Positions 7,671 to 14,338 of a DNA stretch of 14,338 bases are shown here, one piece after another. The notes below the pieces were generated by a model, which did not search any database, had not been told where the DNA came from, and saw only the letters and a program-made list of their open reading frames with translations. Origin of the DNA: an uncultured Tannerella sp. (GTDB lineage Bacteria > Bacteroidota > Bacteroidia > Bacteroidales > Tannerellaceae). The position numbers and the translations under genes are program-made. Position 1 is the first letter of the stretch, and each line of letters begins with the position of its first letter. The stretch covers positions 1 through 14,338 of the forward strand of contig CALHPT010000163.1 of assembly GCA_938036405.1 (NCBI GenBank). The letters are read 5' to 3'.

Positions 7671-7904
7671 CGGCCTCTGCCGAGGCAGGGAAGCTGGCCG
7701 GATACCCGCCCCCTGCACGTACCCGGCCAAATTCGCCGGCGTCCGCAGACGCCCCTGGCAAACTTGGCAGGCGTCCCTGACGGCCTCTGCCGAGGCAGGG
7801 AAGTTAGGCCGGGTACTTGGCAAACTTGGCAAGCGTCCCTGACGGCCTCTGCCGAGGCAGGGAAGTTAGGCCGGGTACCTGGCAAACTTGGCAGGCGTCC
7901 CTGA
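7671..7904 (+). repeat. Tandem array of a 62-bp unit, three copies, first one expanded
   Basis: Copies span 7671-7780, 7781-7842 and 7843-7904. The last two are 62 bases each and nearly identical. The first is 110 bases because its middle 14 bases are replaced by 62 bases that fold into two hairpins (7695-7705 with 7719-7729, and GGCGTC 7738-7743 with GACGCC 7748-7753). At each junction, TCCCT pairs with AGGGA around an inner GCCTC-TGCC-GAGGC hairpin (7774-7801, 7836-7863). The period is not a multiple of three, so the frames it opens are not proteins. Function unknown. Confidence 0.85.
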
Positions 7905-7910
7905 CGCCCC

Positions 7911-8100
7911 GGCATGTCGCATGACGGGGCCGCTGGGTCGAAAGTGACGCTGGCATGCCGCATGACGGGGCCGCTGGGTCGAAAGTAACGCTGGCATGTC
8001 GCATGACGGGGCCGCTGGATCAAAAGTAACGCTGGCATGTCGCATGACGGGGCCGCTGGGTCAAAAGTGACGCTGGCATGTCGCATGACGAGGCCGCTGG
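7911..8100 (+). repeat. Tandem array of a 41-bp unit, four full copies plus a 26-bp partial
   Basis: Units begin at 7911, 7952, 7993, 8034 and 8075; the last stops at 8100. The unit starts GGCATGTCGCATGACGGGGC and ends near GTGACGCT. Copies differ at only a few bases (TGT/TGC, GGGTCG/GGATCA, GTGACG/GTAACG). There are no unique spacers, so it is not CRISPR, and the period is not a multiple of three. The array ends 43 bases before the promoter of the alpha-2-macroglobulin gene. Confidence 0.92.
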
Positions 8101-8133
8101 CACAATTTGCTCCCCCCTCCCTCTCAGTTCATC

Positions 8134-8151
8134 CAAAGAAAAATATCTTTG
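8134..8151 (+). promoter_or_regulatory. Promoter -7 box of the alpha-2-macroglobulin gene inside an inverted repeat
   Basis: TATCTTTG at 8144-8151 matches the Bacteroidota -7 consensus TAnnTTTG exactly. Its right part, TCTTTG (8146-8151), is the mirror arm of CAAAGA (8134-8139) with a 6-base A/T spacer, so a regulator or a hairpin could mask the box. Transcription would start near 8158, giving a leader of about 85 bases before the ATG at 8244. The -33 region is weak and is preceded by a C/T-rich tract at 8109-8125. The leader just before the ATG is A-rich, as usual in this phylum. Confidence 0.55.
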
Positions 8152-8243
8152 TGAACCAACTTTAAGGATCTCCCCTTTTTCTTTCTTCTTTACACCGAGC
8201 TTATCAAACAATCCGATTATAAACATACAAACTCACTGACTCT

Positions 8244-11200
8244 ATGAAACGGACTTTTTTACTTATGGTGATCACGGCCATGGCTCTGGCCATCGTGTCG
8301 TGCCGGCAAAACCGGGATCTTACGCCTCCGATCGAATTTGCGCCCTACATCTCCGCCTACACAGGGGGTGTGATCAGCTCGGATGGGACGATACGCATTG
8401 AATTGACAGAAGAACAACAGATCGTACAGATGGGCGAGGAGGTGAAGGAAGATCTCTTCGACTTCTCTCCCGGCCTGAAGGGCAAGACGTATTGGGCTAA
8501 CAATCGTACGATCGAGTTCGTGCCTGACTCCGGGCAACTTCGCCCGGGAATACTCTACAACGCCACCTTCCGACTGGGGCGCGTGATGAAAGTGGAGAAG
8601 AAGATGGAAGATTTTCGCTTCTCCTTCCGTGTGCAAGAGCGCGACTTTACGGCGCGTATCACCTCGACAGACATTGCAGCTTCGGCCCCGGACCGCGTGA
8701 CCGTATCCGGCGAGCTCCGATTCAGCGAAGCTCCGAAGGCGGACGATGTGGCGAAGATGGTGACAGCCAAACACGACGGCGACAAGCCCAAGGTGACGGT
8801 CACAAGGACGGAAGACGCGCACGTGTATCGCTTCACCGTGTCGGAGATCGCGAAAAAAGAGGCGGACACGGAGCTCGTGGTGACCATAGACGGCGGCAAC
8901 TTCAGCGCAGGCCGTAAGGAGACACTCCGAGCCACCATCCCCGGCGTGAAGCAGCCTTTCAAGCTGATGCAAGCCGAGATGATCGACGAGCCGGAGAGTG
9001 GCGTCTGCCTGACCTTCTCCGCCCCCGTCTCCACGACGCAAGACGTGAACGGATTAGTCACGCTGCGAGCCGGCGAAGGGGGATCCGAGGGCGCCATATC
9101 GTACACCTGCCAGGTGCAAGACAACAAAGTGCGACTTTTCTTCGAGCGGCGGAGCGATTTGAAGGCTGTCGCCATCGAGGTAGACGGTGCGCTGCGCAGC
9201 GTGGCGGGTGACGCATTGACGACAGCGGCGTCCGTGCGGTTGGAGGTGAAGTCGCTCAATCCGCAAGTGGAATTCCTGTCCGAGGGAACGATCATGCCGA
9301 ATGCGGAACAGCTCATCCTGCCTTTCCGCGCCGTTAACCTCTACGCGGTAGACCTGAAAATCATCCGCATTTTCGAACGCAATGTCCTGATGTTCCTCCA
9401 GGACAACTCGCTCGAGGCTTCCTCGTCGACGGAGCTTCGACGCACGGGGCGACTCGTCTATCGCAAGATGCTCAGACTCGACAGCGACGCCACGAAAGAC
9501 ATTCACAACTGGGATAACTACTTCATCGACCTCAGCAAACTCATCCGCCAGGAGCCGGGAGCTATCTATCGCGTCGTGCTTTCGTTTAAGCGCGAGTATT
9601 CAGCTTATCCCTGCGACAGCGTGGAGGGTGGTGCGCGCAATTTAGGCCCCACGGGCATGACGCGCCTGGATGAAAATGAATTGACAGACAAAGACGAGGA
9701 GACGTGGGACAAGCCACAGACCTACTACTACGAAGGCGCGGACATCGACTGGAGCACTTACGAGTGGGAAGAGCGCGACAACCCCTGCTCGGCCAGCTAC
9801 TATATGTCGTCAGACCGTATTGCGGCCACGAACGTCCTTGCCTCGAACTTAGGGCTCATCGTCAAGGCCAATGCGAGCAATACCCTCTGGGTGGCAGTCT
9901 CTAACCTGATCGACACGAAGCCTCTTTCCGGCGTGGAAGTGACGGCTTACAACTTCCAACTGCAGCCCGTAGGCAGTGCAAAGACCGACGACAACGGCTT
10001 TGCCGAAATCAAAACGAAAAATAAGCCCTTCGCTCTCGTGGCCACCGCTCCCGACAAGCAAAAAGGCTACCTCCGACTCGTGGACGGGGAGGAGAACATG
10101 CTTAGCCGCTTCGACGTCGGCGGAAAGGAGACTCAACGCGGGCTGAAAGGCTTCATCTATGGCGAGCGGGGCGTATGGCGGCCAGGTGACACCCTCCACG
10201 TGACCTTCATGCTGGAAGACCGTGAGCAACGCATCCCCAAAAATCACCCCGTTTCGATAGAGATCTTCAATCCGCGTGGCCAATTCTACACGAAACAGAT
10301 CTCCGCAAGTGGTTTGAACGGCATGTACGTCTTCCATATTCCCACCCAGGCCAATGACCCCACCGGACTTTGGAACGCTTACGTGAAGGTAGGCGGTGCC
10401 AGCTTCCACAAATCGCTCCGGATCGAGACCGTGAAGCCTAACCGCCTCAAGATTAACCTCACCTTGCCCTCCCAAGTATTGCAGGTGTCGCCGATGCCGG
10501 TGCCGGTGAACATTGAATCGGCTTGGCTGACCGGAGCCGTGGCGCGTAACCTGAAAGCTAAGGTAGAGATGTCCCTCACGAAGGCGCCGACGCAATTCAA
10601 AGGCTACGAGAAGTACACGTTCGACAATCCCGCAGCCAGCTTCGACTCCGGCACAACGGATCTTTTCGACGGCACACTGAGTGATGTGGGAAAAGCGTCC
10701 TTCCTGGCCAACCTCCCGACGGCTTCCGACGCTCCGGGATTGCTGCAAGCCAACCTCACTTGCCGAGTCTACGAACCTGGAGGCGACGCCAGCATCTTCA
10801 CTCAGAGCCTCCCCTACTCTCCGTTCCCCGTTTACGTCGGCGTCAAGCTGGGCAACTTCGACCAAGGCCAAACGCTCGAGACGGATCGCGACCACCAGTT
10901 CGAGGTCGTCACCCTCTCGCCCGAGGGCAAGCCTATCAACCGCCAAGGACTGGAATACAAGATCTACAAAGTGAACTGGAGCTGGTGGTGGGAGCATGAC
11001 GACGAAACGTTTGCCTCCTATCTCAACAATTCATCTATCGTCCCCGTCGCGGCGGGCACTATCAACACGGTGGGAAGCGGCAAAGCCGTGATCCCGTTCC
11101 GAGTCAACTATCCTGAATGGGGGCGCTATTTGGTGTATATCAAGGATCGCGAGGGTGGACATGCCACGGGCGGCACGATTTACGTGGATTGGCCCGAATG

Positions 11201-13865
11201 GCGTGGTCGCTCGAACAAATCTGACCCTAACGGCATCAAAATGTTGGCCTTCGCGCTCGATAAATCGTCTTACGAGGTGGGTGAAACGGCCACCGCCATC
11301 ATTCCCGCCTCTACCGGTGGACGCGCATTGGTCGCCATTGAAAATGGTACGGAAGTGCTCCATCGTGAATGGGTCAACATGGCCGCCTCGGGCGATACGA
11401 AATACAGTTTTAAGGTCACCGAGGGCATGGCGCCCAATGTCTACCTCCACATTACCCTCATCCAGCCTTACGCACAGACTGCTAACGATCTGCCGATCCG
11501 TATGTACGGCGTGATGCCCGTCTTCGTGACCCATAAAAATTCCATCCTGAAGCCGATGATCATGATGCAAGATGTGTTGAGGCCCGAAGCGGACTTCACC
11601 GTGCAAGTCAAAGAGCAATCAGGCCGCCCGATGACCTACACGCTGGCTATTGTGGACGATGGACTCCTCGACCTGACCAATTTTCAGACTCCCGACCCCT
11701 GGAAGACCTTCTACGCCCGCGAGGCGCTCGGTATTCGCACTTGGGATATGTACGATTTCGTCATGGGAGCCTATGCCGGCCGTCTGGGATCCCTCTTCAG
11801 CGTCGGGGGCGACGAGTCCCTGCGCCCAGTAGAGTCGAAAGCCAACCGGTTTAAGCCTGTCGTGAAGTTTCTTGGGCCGTTTGAGCTGAAGAAGGGAGAA
11901 ACGCAGACGCATAAGCTCAAACTCCCGCCTTATATCGGATCTGTTCGCGTCATGGTAGTGGCCGGACAGGAAGGGGCGTATGGACGTGCCGAAAAAAGGG
12001 TGGCTGTGCGTGCGCCGTTGATGGTTCTTTCGTCTTTGCCTCGCGTCGTGAGCACGGATGAGGAGATTCTTTTCCCCGTGAATGTCTTCGCGATGGAAAA
12101 CAGCGTGAAAAACGTGACCGTGAAAGTGGAAACCACGGGCAAGTTGCGCCTTACCGACGGCTCAAGCCAGTCCGTCACGTTCACGGCTCCGGGCGATAAA
12201 CCGGTGTTCTTCAAACTCCGATCGGGCATGGCCACTGGCATCGAACGAGTGACCGTCACCGCCACCGGAAATGGCCACTCCTCCAAGGAGACGATCGAGA
12301 TCGGCGTCCGCAATCCCAATCCCCCCATGGTAAGAATTGACAGCCGCCTCATCGCTGCCGGATCCACCGGCCTATTGGCCTATCAAAACGGCTTCGGAGG
12401 CTCATCCGAGGGCTGGGCAAGCCTCGAAGTGGCCCGCATCCCCTCTCCCGACTTGAGTAGACGCTTCGACTTCCTCTACGATTACCCACACTACTGCTCA
12501 GAACAGGTCACTTCGTGCTCGTTACCGCTCCTCTATATCGGTGCATTCAAGGAGCTGGACAAGCAAGAGGAGACCACCATCCGTGAGAATGTCCGCCGCG
12601 CCATCCAAGACCTTTATGGCCGACAATTGCCCGGCGGCGCGTTCGTCTATTGGCCTGGCAACATGCAAGAGGACGAATGGGTGACGTCGTACGTCGGTTG
12701 CTTCCTCACCTTAGCCCGCGAAAAAGGCTACGAGGTGAACGCTAGCACGATGAACCGATGGAAATCGTATCAGCGACGGGCTGCACAGGGGTGGAAGCCG
12801 GCTGCCAAGGCGCCCTCACGGTATGCGATCGATCAGGGAGACCTTGTCCAGGCTTATCGCCTCTACTCCCTCGCCTTAGCGGGTGCTCCCGAGCTGGGGG
12901 CGATGAACCGATTGCGCGAAAACCGCACCCTCTCGATGCAGGCGCGGTGGCGCCTCGCCGCAGCGTACGCTTTGGCGGGCAAGCCGAACATTGCTAACGA
13001 ATTAATATTCAAACTCCCCGTTGCGGTGGCGACTTACGATTGGAGCAACCCGACGTACGGATCGGCGGAGCGTGATCAGGCGATGATCTTAGAGGCACTC
13101 GTGCTGATGGGACGTGATCGGGAGGCGTTTGAGCAGGCTCGGCGTGTGTCGCAAAGCCTTACCGCGGAGCGATCGTTCACGACCCAGTCCACGGCTTACG
13201 CTCTCTTGGCCCTGGGAAGGCTGGCCGAGCGCACCTCTGGCAGCCTCCTCTTCGATTGGAGCCTGAACGGCGTCAAGCAACCGACTATCAACAGTCAGAA
13301 GGCCCTCTTCCGCCGCGAGTTACCGACACTCCTGCCCATAGGAGTCGTCTCGGTGAAAAATAATGGCAAGGGGCAGCTCTACGTTAGCCTCACCACGAAA
13401 ATGATCCCCCTTCGCGACTCCCTGCCAGCCGTTTCCGAAGGCCTGCGTATGGAGGTCACCTATACGGATATGGCGGGGCGCGCCCTTTCGGTGGACCGTC
13501 TGCAGCAAGGAACGGATCTCGTGGCCGTGGTGAAGATCTCTAACACCTCGGCAGTGGCTGACTACACCAATCTGGCGCTTACTCAGATCGTGCCCTCCGG
13601 TTGGGAGATCTACAATGAGAGGCTTATCACGCCGGAAGCCGTCGAACAGGGCGCCTCGGCCGCATCCTACACTTACCGAGATATCCGCGACGACCGCGTA
13701 CTGACTTACTTCGACCTGAAGAGGGGCGAAACGAAAACGTTCCGCGTACGTTTGCAGGCCTCATACGCCGGCTCGTTTGTCCTCCCGGCCATTCGTTGTG
13801 CAGCCATGTACGACGCCAATGTGCAAGCCCGCACCCGTGCCGGTCGCGTGGTCGTAGAGCGATAA
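8244..13865 (+). CDS. Alpha-2-macroglobulin family lipoprotein with intact thioester motif
   Basis: 1873 residues. The lipoprotein signal ends in Ile-Val-Ser-Cys20; the next residues (RQNRD) lack an acidic surface-export signal, so a periplasm-facing anchor is likeliest. The first part is beta-sandwich macroglobulin domains; the MG2-type signature GVWRPGDTLH is at residues 644-653. Near residues 1130-1200 comes DDGLLDLTNFQTPDPWKTFY, typical of bacterial members. The thioester motif is Cys1418-Ser-Glu-Gln1421 in YDYPHYCSEQ, followed by a helical thioester domain (VYWPGNMQEDEWVTSYVGCF) and C-terminal beta domains. Family members trap proteases: cleavage of a bait region exposes the thioester, which bonds covalently to the attacker; in bacteria this is thought to protect the envelope. 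The residue before the thioester Cys is Tyr, where Gly is usual. The length suits Bacteroidota members. No pbpC is adjacent within the window. It has its own promoter and terminator, so it is probably transcribed alone. Confidence 0.94.
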   Translation: MKRTFLLMVITAMALAIVSCRQNRDLTPPIEFAPYISAYTGGVISSDGTIRIELTEEQQIVQMGEEVKEDLFDFSPGLKGKTYWANNRTIEFVPDSGQLRPGILYNATFRLGRVMKVEKKMEDFRFSFRVQERDFTARITSTDIAASAPDRVTVSGELRFSEAPKADDVAKMVTAKHDGDKPKVTVTRTEDAHVYRFTVSEIAKKEADTELVVTIDGGNFSAGRKETLRATIPGVKQPFKLMQAEMIDEPESGVCLTFSAPVSTTQDVNGLVTLRAGEGGSEGAISYTCQVQDNKVRLFFERRSDLKAVAIEVDGALRSVAGDALTTAASVRLEVKSLNPQVEFLSEGTIMPNAEQLILPFRAVNLYAVDLKIIRIFERNVLMFLQDNSLEASSSTELRRTGRLVYRKMLRLDSDATKDIHNWDNYFIDLSKLIRQEPGAIYRVVLSFKREYSAYPCDSVEGGARNLGPTGMTRLDENELTDKDEETWDKPQTYYYEGADIDWSTYEWEERDNPCSASYYMSSDRIAATNVLASNLGLIVKANASNTLWVAVSNLIDTKPLSGVEVTAYNFQLQPVGSAKTDDNGFAEIKTKNKPFALVATAPDKQKGYLRLVDGEENMLSRFDVGGKETQRGLKGFIYGERGVWRPGDTLHVTFMLEDREQRIPKNHPVSIEIFNPRGQFYTKQISASGLNGMYVFHIPTQANDPTGLWNAYVKVGGASFHKSLRIETVKPNRLKINLTLPSQVLQVSPMPVPVNIESAWLTGAVARNLKAKVEMSLTKAPTQFKGYEKYTFDNPAASFDSGTTDLFDGTLSDVGKASFLANLPTASDAPGLLQANLTCRVYEPGGDASIFTQSLPYSPFPVYVGVKLGNFDQGQTLETDRDHQFEVVTLSPEGKPINRQGLEYKIYKVNWSWWWEHDDETFASYLNNSSIVPVAAGTINTVGSGKAVIPFRVNYPEWGRYLVYIKDREGGHATGGTIYVDWPEWRGRSNKSDPNGIKMLAFALDKSSYEVGETATAIIPASTGGRALVAIENGTEVLHREWVNMAASGDTKYSFKVTEGMAPNVYLHITLIQPYAQTANDLPIRMYGVMPVFVTHKNSILKPMIMMQDVLRPEADFTVQVKEQSGRPMTYTLAIVDDGLLDLTNFQTPDPWKTFYAREALGIRTWDMYDFVMGAYAGRLGSLFSVGGDESLRPVESKANRFKPVVKFLGPFELKKGETQTHKLKLPPYIGSVRVMVVAGQEGAYGRAEKRVAVRAPLMVLSSLPRVVSTDEEILFPVNVFAMENSVKNVTVKVETTGKLRLTDGSSQSVTFTAPGDKPVFFKLRSGMATGIERVTVTATGNGHSSKETIEIGVRNPNPPMVRIDSRLIAAGSTGLLAYQNGFGGSSEGWASLEVARIPSPDLSRRFDFLYDYPHYCSEQVTSCSLPLLYIGAFKELDKQEETTIRENVRRAIQDLYGRQLPGGAFVYWPGNMQEDEWVTSYVGCFLTLAREKGYEVNASTMNRWKSYQRRAAQGWKPAAKAPSRYAIDQGDLVQAYRLYSLALAGAPELGAMNRLRENRTLSMQARWRLAAAYALAGKPNIANELIFKLPVAVATYDWSNPTYGSAERDQAMILEALVLMGRDREAFEQARRVSQSLTAERSFTTQSTAYALLALGRLAERTSGSLLFDWSLNGVKQPTINSQKALFRRELPTLLPIGVVSVKNNGKGQLYVSLTTKMIPLRDSLPAVSEGLRMEVTYTDMAGRALSVDRLQQGTDLVAVVKISNTSAVADYTNLALTQIVPSGWEIYNERLITPEAVEQGASAASYTYRDIRDDRVLTYFDLKRGETKTFRVRLQASYAGSFVLPAIRCAAMYDANVQARTRAGRVVVER

Positions 13866-13875
13866 GAAAGGGAAT

Positions 13876-13894
13876 AGCTAATGTGATATTAGCT
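13876..13894 (+). other. Small 3'-UTR hairpin after the alpha-2-macroglobulin gene
   Basis: A perfect 7-bp inverted repeat AGCTAAT (13876-13882) / ATTAGCT (13888-13894) with a 5-base loop, 10 bases after the stop codon and before the main terminator. There is no T run after it, so it is not a terminator by itself; it could stabilise the mRNA end. Confidence 0.45.
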
Positions 13895-13911
13895 GCATTT
13901 ATGTGTTTTGG

Positions 13912-13943
13912 GGACGCCTCCTTCCGGGGGGCGTCCTTTTTTT
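13912..13943 (+). terminator. Rho-independent terminator of the alpha-2-macroglobulin gene
   Basis: A 10-bp GC-rich stem: GGACGCCTCC (13912-13921) pairs with GGGGGCGTCC (13927-13936) with one G-T wobble, a 5-base loop, then seven T (13937-13943). It lies 46 bases after the stop codon. Confidence 0.93.
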
Positions 13944-13977
13944 GTGCCCCGTTTTCAATCCCCAAGACCCATATATG

Positions 13978-14046
13978 CCCCGTACGCCGCGCGGTTCGGG
14001 GATCGATATCAAAATGTACCCCCGCACGTGGTGCGTTTGGAGGTAC
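13978..14046. repeat. Hairpin-rich intergenic segment leading into the repeat block
   Basis: Two stem-loops are visible: CCCCG (13978-13982) with CGGGG (13997-14001), and a two-step one in which GTACC (14016-14020) pairs with GGTAC (14042-14046) around CGCAC (14023-14027) / GTGCG (14031-14035). The segment ACGTGGTGCGTTTGG matches the second half of the 42-bp repeat found at 14187-14338, so this is probably an eroded copy of that family. No gene is supported. Confidence 0.5.
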
Positions 14047-14050
14047 CAGT

Positions 14051-14178
14051 GTAGGGGCGTATCGCATACGCCCTCCAGACGTTCCATCTATGGAACGAAT
14101 AACCCTGAAAATTGATCGACCGGACAACCCTTTGTCCCCTGCGGGGCCATTTGGTGGGCGTATGCGATACGCCCCTAC
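14051..14178. repeat. 128-bp element with 27-bp terminal inverted repeats (MITE-like or structured repeat)
   Basis: The ends 14051-14077 and 14152-14178 are inverted copies with one mismatch; the outer 23 bases match perfectly. Each end is also a palindrome (GGGCGTAT-3 bases-ATACGCCC), so it can fold alone or with its partner. The middle holds a perfect hairpin GTTCCAT-CT-ATGGAAC (14081-14096), much like the hairpin of the nearby 42-bp repeats. There is no transposase and no clear target-site duplication. Open frames through it are unlikely to be genes. Confidence 0.75.
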
Positions 14179-14186
14179 CCTAACGG

Positions 14187-14338
14187 CCGAAAAACGTGGT
14201 GCGTTTGAGGGTTCCATTTAAGATGGAAGTGCAAAACGTGACGCGTTTCGGAGTTCCATTTAAGATGGAGGTGCAAAACGTGACGCGTTTCGGAGTTCCA
14301 TTTAAGATGGAAGTGAAAAACGTGGTGCGTTTCAGAGT
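14187..14338 (+). repeat. 42-bp tandem array running off the window end
   Basis: A half copy at 14187-14210 is followed by units at 14211-14252, 14253-14294 and 14295-14336; the next begins at 14337. The first two full copies differ at one base; the third differs at five. Each unit has two hairpins: TTCCAT / ATGGAA with a 5-base loop, and AAACG / CGTTT with a 5-base loop. The period is a multiple of three and three of six frames are stop-free, including a 14-residue peptide repeat VPFKMEVQNVTRFG on the plus strand. A repeat-coding ORF continuing rightwards cannot be excluded, but the hairpins favour a non-coding role. Confidence 0.88.

Noticed and set aside
7664..8086. Minus-strand open frame of 140 residues across the repeats
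   Set aside because: It is only a translation of 41-bp and 62-bp repeats, whose periods shift the frame; codon use is unlike the neighbours and no domain is seen. The same holds for the overlapping plus-strand frames at 7638-7904.
7671..8100. CRISPR array
   Set aside because: Units are direct tandem repeats with no unique spacers and no cas genes are nearby.
7911..8100. Integron attC-like sites
   Set aside because: No attC core sites or paired simple sites are seen, no cassette ORFs lie between units and no integrase is in the window.
8020..8226. Minus-strand open frame of 68 residues over the alpha-2-macroglobulin leader
   Set aside because: It covers the promoter and leader of the opposite gene and runs into the repeats; no recognisable product or supported start.
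9849..10997. Minus-strand open frame of 382 residues
   Set aside because: Shadow of the alpha-2-macroglobulin gene, with Arg/His/Val-rich sequence and no family resemblance.
13627..14217. Open frames over the 3' end of the alpha-2-macroglobulin gene and the repeat block
   Set aside because: They read through a terminator and palindromic repeats; such translations are repeat artefacts.

Overview
The window looks like chromosome from a fairly GC-rich Bacteroidota (Bacteroidales), probably an oral or gut species. The signs are a GLPGLI-family protein (the signature is spelled out), an outer-membrane barrel with a carboxypeptidase-regulatory N-terminal domain, two large lipoproteins, TAnnTTTG-type -7 boxes, and starts without clear Shine-Dalgarno sites. 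The composition and the repeat style recall Tannerella-like genomes, but the genus is a recollection-based guess.

Left to right: (1) the 3' end of a GLPGLI protein gene, AT-richer than the rest; (2) after an intrinsic terminator and a gap of about 30 bases, an 874-residue TonB-receptor-like outer-membrane barrel gene; (3) a convergent intergenic region of about 320 bp with two strong terminators facing each other; (4) on the minus strand, a probable two-gene operon: an exported alpha/beta hydrolase (upstream, 6279-7343) followed by a 905-residue lipoprotein with an intact transglutaminase-like domain, a degenerate second one and a redox-dead thioredoxin-like C-terminus (3504-6221); (5) a 900-bp divergent intergenic region holding two interleaved tandem-repeat families (62-bp and 41-bp units) that end just before the promoter of the next gene; (6) an 1873-residue alpha-2-macroglobulin family lipoprotein (8244-13865) with an intact CxEQ thioester motif; (7) its terminator, then about 395 bp of repetitive, hairpin-rich DNA: a 128-bp element with 27-bp terminal inverted repeats and a 42-bp tandem array running off the right end.

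The coding theme is the cell envelope: an outer-membrane transporter-like pair, then periplasmic or surface lipoproteins that act on, or protect against, proteins. The alpha-2-macroglobulin is not next to pbpC inside the window, unlike the classic bacterial arrangement. The least explained parts are the non-coding arrays on both sides of the alpha-2-macroglobulin gene. I see no complete new defence or mobile system. The most unusual signals are these arrays, the hydrolase that lacks a recognisable nucleophile, and the active-plus-decayed architecture of the transglutaminase lipoprotein.
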